Assembly: GCA_037951105.1 (NCBI GenBank)
Contig: JBAMJV010001366.1
Coordinates: 1 to 64,000, forward strand
From: Echinarachnius parma
Lineage: Eukaryota > Echinodermata > Echinoidea > Clypeasteroida > Echinarachniidae
Direction of reading: 5' to 3'
Length of the DNA: 64,000 bases
The notes under the pieces are model-generated. The model had not been told where the DNA came from and ran no database searches. It saw only the letters and a list, made by a program, of their open reading frames with translations. Position 1 is the first letter of the stretch; every line of letters begins with the position of its first letter. Below, in pieces: positions 57,216 through 64,000 of the stretch. The translations under genes and the position numbers were made by a program.

Positions 57216-57870
57216 TTAGTTAATTTAAATTACTCTATAGTGTAATGTAAGATAAATGGGAAATGGGGAGAATTATGATTCCCTGTAATTTCATTTGCTA
57301 GGAAATCCGACAAGTGCTCAGCGACATTTGCTCCTCGACACAATATCTGGAGACAACATCCCTAACAATAACTATAATCTCTGGCAGATTGTACGGTGAC
57401 AAATAATCCCGTCGAAAATTGCTCTGCCATGCAACATGAAACATTCTGCCGAGAATTTGATGAATATTTTGAAAATAATTAAAAGTAAACATGTAAGCCT
57501 AAGCCTGTCAAGAATGGGCTTTATCTATCCAAGGAGAACATTTGAGTAGGCTTCAATTTGTTCTTTGATTATGGTTTTCAATAGCAAATTGTGGAGGATT
57601 GCTATTGTCCATGGGCCGCAATAACATGAATAATATGAAGAAAAAACAACTATACACATAAGGGGACCTTTTTTTAACAATTAAGGAAACATTAAGGTGT
57701 GCGCCCTTTAATATTGTGTGTACCTCCACCCTCCACGCTATGCCCCTGTACCTGGAGCAAGCATTATCCATCGATATCGATGACATTATCTCACGGTCAT
57801 CACCCAGGACAACATGATTTGAGTGTTAGCTGACGAAAAAACAAGAGGGCGCTTTACAGAACATGTACCA

Positions 57871-58487
57871 CAGAAATACAATATAAATACTAGAACCCCA
57901 ACTGAATAAGCGTATAGCGTTTTAACCACAGAGATAGGCCACACCTTTATCAGCAAGTTTTTGAAAATACGCACCGAATGTCATGCAAATGAGGTAGTAC
58001 GTCAGAATTTTTCATTTGAATAAATTATCAGACGTGGATTCATCAGTTCATTGGATAAATTAACACATTACGCAAAAAGCTAAAGTAATTACGCATTGCG
58101 CACTTGCAGTTGCCATGGCATTTAAACACGCACTTCTCAGCAAAATTGCGCTTCATAATACCAAAGACGCTTAAGTATTCTAATTCATCTCTATTATTTT
58201 AATTACGCGCAGTACTAACAGTTACGCGATGTCATGTATTTAATTGCGCAGTCAAGAAACAGGGGATTTCCCTAGCAGGATCAAAATATTGTTTTTCATT
58301 GTGACGTCATAACAGAGGCATACCATAAATTCGTGCGTGATAATTGTGCAGTTCGCGCCCGCGCATTATTATGAATGAATGTACGCTAATATTACCATGG
58401 CAGCCAGTCGAATTAACATAACAATCGGTGGTTCTCTTCATTACAAATTTGACCAACTTCCATTTTGAGTTGGGGGGGGCCTGACAT
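57871..58487. other. Extra segment in copy A, bounded by ACATGTACC
   Basis: The 9-mer ACATGTACC stands at both edges (about 57863-57871 and 58483-58491), whereas copy B has one related site, AAATGTACC. It is either an insertion with a 9-bp duplication or a deletion in copy B between direct repeats. No coding content. Confidence 0.65.
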
Positions 58488-58516
58488 GTACCTCTCTAAC
58501 AATGACTGAACGTTAT

Positions 58517-58743
58517 GTAGCAGTCATACCGCCAAACCGAATCCGAACCGAAACCAGACCGAACTTCCATGTTATCGGGCACCGACAAGAGCCCGAACTA
58601 GAGTTATCACTTAGCATGCACAACAAAAGAGATTCCGATACCACTCTGACATCAAACCGCTAGCACCCCGAACGTCCCTGAAACGTCCCCGAATTATTCG
58701 GTCTCATGTCAGTTTGGATTCGGTTTGGCGGTGTGACTGCTAC
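58517..58743. mobile_element. MITE with GTAGCAGTCATACC ends (copy A)
   Basis: The left end GTAGCAGTCATACCGCCAAA and the right end TTTGGCGGTGTGACTGCTAC are inverted; the TIR continues with CCGAATCC / GGATTCGG. Confidence 0.88.
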
Positions 58744-59018
58744 ATTAACGTGCCTGTATAATTTATTATATACACCACTAACCACATCACGTGAAACTAA
58801 ACGGACTGTCTAGTGAAGATGGGAAAATGAACGAATATGATTACCCAGGATTGATTGGGACAAATCTTAGTCGAAGTCAAGGGCATCAACAGCTTCTCAA
58901 AAGAAAAGTGGGGGGGGGGGGGGGGGGGGGGGCACTGACCTCTACTAATGGACGGGCGGTCATGGCTCAGTAATTGAGGCCGCGGGCTGCGGGCGCGCGC
59001 CATGTTGGGACCATCAAC

Positions 59019-59069
59019 CCGTAACAGCGGATTATGCACTAACGTGGTAGTGCATTATACTTGTTACGG
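59019..59069. repeat. 51-bp hairpin
   Basis: CCGTAACAGCGGATTATGCA pairs with TGCATTATACTTGTTACGG around CTAACGTGGTAG. Confidence 0.75.
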
Positions 59070-60454
59070 AGTTGTTGCTCACCATGGCATTTTTATATCC
59101 CTTTATCCCCCCAGGAATGAAATATGATCATATATGTGAAGTAAATAGTCTTAGTGATTGAATACTAGCATGATCAATTAAAATTATCCAGCGTATTGAA
59201 TCACAGCTCAAGCAATGATAATTCGCCATTTGTTATGATGCTTACACGGTAACATAAGGTATATAATATGTGCGCCGGCGTTGCCCGGAGAGATTCACTC
59301 AGATTCCCGCTATTGACCCGGTCTTATAACTATTACTCGCCCCTCTTTTATCTCTTATTTCCCCCTTGTTTTTAACAAGATTTTGTTCCCCATGTAAAGA
59401 AAGAACTGTTCTGCTGTTTTCATTAAGTTATTTAATTGTACCATGCGTTCATGCATCACTTTACTATACCATATGGCATGTCATCCTCGTATATCAAAAT
59501 ATCATAAAAAGATAGCCAAGCTTTGTTTTCTTTCCTTTTCAATTTATTTGGTAACATGTTTTCCGCGTTCTTCTTGAGATTACTATTTCAAAGGGCATGC
59601 TTTGTGAGTTATGGAGTAATGTTACCTTTATGGTTTGTTTTAAATCATTATGAACATCGATCAGGGATCGATCATGGAGGTTATAAAAAACTTCTGAAGA
59701 AATTCGAAGTTCGACCATATGCAACCTCTATTTATTAGATGTTATAAAAGTCAATACTTAACATTAATTGGAGAGACATGTTGTCGTTGTTTTGTTGATG
59801 TTGTTTAATTTGTGTTTATTGTCGTTCTTCATTCATTTTGAGCCAATCTGTTTTTGTTTTCTTCCTTCTTTTCTCTTTTTTGTTTCAACTCAAATTAATT
59901 GCTCCTTTAAAAAAAATACATGATGTATCTTTCTATATGGCCATGATATACACATGCCAATATTTCCCATCTGTAAACGATGCAATATAGATTAAAATTT
60001 TAATATTATTCAAATTACAATGGTAGGCCATATATATGTACGACTGAGTTGCATTATTTTGAATTCAATTATATCAAAAATACATTTTCAAGTTTACAAT
60101 CACATTTTTGTCATCTATTTGCCTGCCCGTATCTAAATCTCTTATCGATTTCACTTGATTTTATTTCAATATTTAAACAAATATATCAGTACAGTACCCT
60201 ATTTATAATAAATGTAGCAAATATATATGTGGAATATAAGAGGTAAACTATAATCTTTTCTGACACAAAACATAACACATGGGACTGTAGGCGGCCCAAT
60301 GACTGCAAACAACTCGCCTATGAAACGTGATTTCAGCCTTTTGTATGTCATTATCATTTCGATTTGTACAGCCAAATGCCATGTAATGTGCCATCCTTAA
60401 TCAGAATACAATCAACACTTTTTATCTAACGAGAACAATTGGTAAAATTAATCT
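59070..60454. other. No gene recognised
   Basis: AT-rich. Two opposing open frames at 59523-59738 are hydrophobic or basic but have no recognised domain. Confidence 0.45.
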
Positions 60455-60560
60455 GAAAAATGTTTGCAGTAGCATACGAAACGTCGTGATCGTTTAGATT
60501 CCTAGTTTTACATTGCGAGACAAGCGAATATCATTAGCGATATTATTTCCGATATGTTTA
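60455..60560 (+). mobile_element. Penelope-like tail fragment
   Basis: CATACGAAACGTCGTGATCG followed by TTTAGATTCCTAG, ATTGCGAGACAAGCGAATAT and GCGATATTATTTCCGATA matches the minus strand of 27050-27133. The hammerhead 5' core has decayed (CTGAAAA instead of CTGANGA). Confidence 0.6.
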
Positions 60561-60687
60561 CGAATGTTACACACTATCAACAGCGGGTTATCGACGATCC
60601 ATGATGATGGTCCCAATATGGCCGCCGTGCGCGCGCGGCGGCCTCATTTTTGAATGGCAAATCAACGTGCAGCCGCCCGTCCATTGC

Positions 60688-61670
60688 TCCTCGACACAAT
60701 ATCTGGAGACAACATCCCTAACAATAATTATAATCTCTGGCAGATTGTACGGTGACAAATCCTCCGTCGAAAATTGCTCTGCCATGCAACATGAAACATT
60801 CTGCCGAGAATTTGATGAATATTTTGAAAATAATTAAAAGTAAACGTGTAAGCCTAAGCCTGTCAAGAATGGGCTTTATCTATCCAAGGAGAACATTTGA
60901 GTAGGCTTCAATTTGTTCTTTGATTATGGTTTTCAATAGCAAATTGTGGAGGATTGCTATTGTCCATGGGCCGCAATAACATGAATAATATGAAGAAAAA
61001 ACAACTATACACATAAGGGGACCTTTTTTTAACAATTAAGGAAACATTAAGGTGTGCGCCCTTTAATATTGTGTGTGCCTCCACCCTCCACGCTATGCCC
61101 CTGTACCTGGAGCAAGCATTATCCATCGATATCGATGACATTATCTCACGGTCATCACCCAGGACAACATGATTTGAGTGTTAGCTGACGAAAAAACAAG
61201 AGGGCGCTTTACAGAAAATGTACCTCTCTAACATTGACTGAACGTTATGTAGCAGTCATACCTCCAAACCGAATCCGAACCGAAACCAGACCGAACTTCC
61301 ACTTTATCGGGCACCGACAAGAGCCCGAACTAGAGTTATCACTTAGCATGCACAACAAAAGAGATTCCGATACCACTCTGACATCAAACCGCTAGCACCC
61401 CGAACGTCCCTGAAACGTCCCCGAATTATTCGGTCTCATGTCAGTTTGGATTCGGTTTGGCGGTGTGACTGCTACATTAACGTGCCTGTATAATTTATTA
61501 TATACACCACTAACCACATCACGTGAAACTAAACGGACTGTCTAGTGAAGATGGGAAAATGAACGAATATGATTACCCAGGATTGATTGGGACAAATCTT
61601 AGTCGAAGTCAAGGGCATCAACAGCTTCTCAAAAGAAAAGTGGGGGGGGGGGGGGGGGGGATTGCGAGCG
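60688..61670. repeat. Segmental duplication, copy B
   Basis: Second copy of 57329-58932, lacking the 617-bp segment, also ending in a G run (61643-61660). A further partial copy of its GTTAGCTGACGAAAAAACAA block is at 61728. Confidence 0.9.
61249..61475. mobile_element. MITE with GTAGCAGTCATACC ends (copy B)
   Basis: Same as 58517-58743 within the duplicated segment. Confidence 0.88.
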
Positions 61671-62329
61671 ATAGAGGGTGTCGGTGTCATCTCACGGTCA
61701 TTACCCAGGACTACATGCTTTGAGTGTTAGCTGACGAAAAAACAAGAGGCTGCCGCTGGCAAGCTCGGGGGTGGATGTCCAAGAGATGCCAGCAGCCCTC
61801 AGAGAGCGCGGCGCTTTATAGGGGGCAATGAGCCGACGAATAGACTCCATTCTGTCGTTTCAAAGATATTCGTTATGCCGTCTAAAATTCCTTCTTTATC
61901 TTTCTCTCTTTTTTCCTCTTTCGTTCTTTACTGCGATTCCAACTTTAGTAACTCGATGACCCTTGTACCGTAACGGTATAAGAAGTCATGATCCCCGAGG
62001 GGCAGTGACCAATCAACCATGCATAATAAAGTTAACTGCGGAGAGGAACACTACAATGTATACATACACCCTCATAGACGCCGGAAGGGGGGGGGGGGGC
62101 AGGGGGGGGGGGGGCGGCCGCTCAAAAAGTGTGGGGGGGCAAAACGCAATTTTGCTCCCCCCCAAAAAAATCCCCCCCTCCCAAATAAAAATTTTAAAAA
62201 GAGTGAGAAAGACACAATTAAATGTATGAGCTAACGTTCAAAAACTAGTTTATACATCCATTTTCAATTGTAAACATATCTGATGAGAGCATAGACATTT
62301 TATTATTTTTTTGTTTAGGTAACTCGGAT
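61671..62329. other. No gene; G-rich and low-complexity patches
   Basis: G-rich stretches at 62086-62115 and a C/A-rich patch at 62155-62190 face each other as a loose inverted pair. No supported gene. Confidence 0.5.
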
Positions 62330-62960
62330 TCTAAATTTCCTTCACAGGTATGGCATGAAGTGCACCAAATTGCATCATTTCCAGTATATAAATGCAAAAT
62401 CTTCCCCGTGGGAGGGGGATATCCCCTCCCAAACCCTCCCCTCTGGCTCTGCCAAAGCCCTCGGTCGCTTCGCTCCCTCATGATTCATTATTGGCTGTAT
62501 ATAGGCCATGTTGTTGGATCATACATGCGCCATATGGTTTATGTTGGAACTGTGTATGACACTAAATACAATATTTATATGTGAGTTTGGGTGCATATTT
62601 ATTATTGCGTCAATTATTTGTTTTCTTCGTGAAAAATATATCAAATCATAACACGCTTTCCAAGATACAGTTAATCTTAAGCCCGAATTTCCTATCTAGG
62701 TATGCACCAGATTGCACAATTTCAAGTCCATAAATGCAAAATCTTTCTTACCGTGAGAGGGGGATACCCCCTCCCACTCCCTCCCCCTCCCTCCCTGCCC
62801 CAGCCCTCAGGCGCTTCGCTTCCTCGGGACTCATTTTGGCTGTGTGTTGTTGGATCATACATAATGTTGCATAAAGTATGGTTTATGTTGTTGTTTGTGT
62901 GTTAATTTTGGGGTACATATTTATTACTGTGTCAATTATTTGTTTTCTACGTGAAAAATA
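62330..62960. repeat. Direct repeat, two ~300-bp units
   Basis: The blocks ATAAATGCAAAATCTT, GGGGGATA(T)CCCCTCCCA, CGCTTCGCT and TTGTTGGATCATACAT occur at about 62390-62530 and again at about 62730-62870. Confidence 0.8.
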
Positions 62961-63294
62961 TATTCAAATGCACCTTTTATGTAAAAGCGATGCCAGTATG
63001 GGAAGAAAAGGTGTACATTTGGCAAATATTTGCTTAATTTGTGCATAATTATTTTAATCAACAAATTAATCGATACACAATGTCAGTATACGCTTCTTTG
63101 AAGAAGAAGTATTGCATACAGTTATTTCCAAATACACACTACACATCATGATATCAATTATGTTTTATATTCTAAACAGCGAAATATAAATGTATCACGT
63201 GCGAACATAAGGCAGTGCTTATCTCCATTGCATTGATAGGCAAATGACAGCTATAGTATAAGAAGTGAATAGCAATGAAAGATAGTCATCTGGG
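62961..63294. other. No gene recognised
   Basis: AT-rich, nothing supported. Confidence 0.45.
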
Positions 63295-63563
63295 AGTGTT
63301 TCACAAAGATCCTAAGTAGAACTTACCACTATTGGACATAGAAATGATGGAAAGCCGTTAGTTTCTTTGAAACAATTTTGTAAATCTCTTTTAAAAGGCA
63401 TACAAGTTTGATTCAAATCATTCGTATTTTCTTTTCATGTTCTTAAAAAGTCTAAAACGCCCTCCATTTTTGCTTTAAAAAAAAAAATATATATATTCTA
63501 TTCCAATGCTACAAAAGGCTTTCCATAATTTTCAAGTTCAACTAAGGATCTTTGTGAAACACC
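63295..63563. mobile_element. MITE with GTGTTTCACAAAGATCCT ends
   Basis: Left GTGTTTCACAAAGATCCTAA and right TTAAGG-type AAGGATCTTTGTGAAACAC are inverted. Inner pairs include GGAAAGCC / GGCTTTCC. Confidence 0.85.
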
Positions 63564-63714
63564 CCACTGGTATACAGTTTTGTGCGTTCTAATAAAATAG
63601 GCCTAGAGTATAAATATGTAGGCCTATTTTATACATTTTATAAAAAGTCTTTATGACTCGACCGAAGACCGGACCTAAGACCTCTTCTGCAATTAGAGAC
63701 GGACTCTAACTGTT
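63564..63714. other. No gene recognised
   Basis: Short AT-rich interval. Confidence 0.45.
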
Positions 63715-64000
63715 AAAGGGATAGTTGAGTTATGGTATAGAGGGCGCTGCACGAAATAATTTGTGTGTGGTAATGAAAAACTGAGTGTCAAATTTGAAAG
63801 ACCATACAATTTTAATGACAGAATAAACTTTATTTGTCAATCGGTTCAGATCGAGACGGCTGAAATATACATAAATATAACCATTTGTAATTATTGTGGG
63901 GTCCCACAATAATTCAATAATTGAAATAAATGCTTACACGTTTAAAAAATGTACAAAAGATGTTTTTTAAATAATTGTTGATGATATCTCTATTTAATCA
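63715..64000. mobile_element. AAGGGATAGTT MITE, inverted, cut by window end
   Basis: Starts AAAGGGATAGTTGAGTTATG, then GAGGGCGCTGCACGA, and follows the reverse of 28757-29297 to the last base of the window. Confidence 0.8.

Larger units (their letters stand above)
57329..58932. repeat. Segmental duplication, copy A
   Basis: From CTCCTCGACACAATATCTGG to the G run at 58911-58932 this matches 60688-61670 at high identity, except for a 617-bp segment (57871-58487) found only here. Confidence 0.9.

Noticed and set aside
57298-57492. Conserved minus-strand frame with LSPYNLPEI and VVSRYCVEEQ, also at 60588-60785
   Set aside because: Conservation is explained by the segmental duplication. The frame changes length and ends between copies and has no recognised domain.

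Overview
The window is non-coding-rich eukaryotic DNA, most probably from a marine invertebrate deuterostome. The clues are an SRCR-domain exon with symmetric phase-1 splice sites, a SINE with a Deu-like body, a Penelope-like retroelement and abundant long poly-G/poly-C runs. The species is not identifiable from sequence alone; an echinoderm, hemichordate or amphioxus would all fit. There is no operon structure and no complete long gene. Nearly all of the longer open frames are by-products of tandem repeats whose unit length is a multiple of three (15 bp and 60 bp).

Host gene pieces are few. On the minus strand, a signal-peptide exon (9347-9422) and an SRCR exon (6866-7210) join in phase 1 and look like the 5' end of a secreted or membrane SRCR gene. 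Two 46-48 bp splice-flanked segments further upstream (9738-9783 and 12498-12545) may be duplicated 5' exons. A possible terminal exon lies at 15786-15946 (minus). A transmembrane plus tyrosine-motif tail exon with a nearby poly(A) signal lies at 24222-24651 (plus).

The rest is a dense mosaic of mobile elements, many with readable target-site duplications. From left to right: inverted 15-bp minisatellite arrays (1-410, 2215-2925); TIR elements at 3055, 4725, 5044, 8343, 10109 and 12836; a decayed transposase-like pseudogene (19110-20380) with a TTAA-flanked MITE family; a 5'-truncated Penelope-like element (24919-26001) with GIY-YIG remnant, perfect 46-bp inverted termini, a 12-bp target duplication and a hammerhead-ribozyme-like motif; a LINE 3' end (31757-32235); SINEs; a nested foldback region inside a degenerate minisatellite (35735-38125); and a satellite array carrying a MITE (39885-41020).

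The centrepiece is 45062-57029. Three copies of one composite TIR element (ends CCCAGGTAGCAAGCC, 2-bp target duplications) form a giant inverted repeat. Each copy contains an array of 60-bp units built around the palindrome CCAACGTTGG and, inside that array, an internally deleted Ty3/gypsy remnant flanked by CCAAC. One copy is nested in another, and the uninterrupted target is preserved in the sister copies. A small relative with the same CCCAGGT ends and another 2-bp duplication sits at 8343-8698 in the SRCR gene intron. Segmental duplications (57329-58932 versus 60688-61670) and more MITEs fill the right end.
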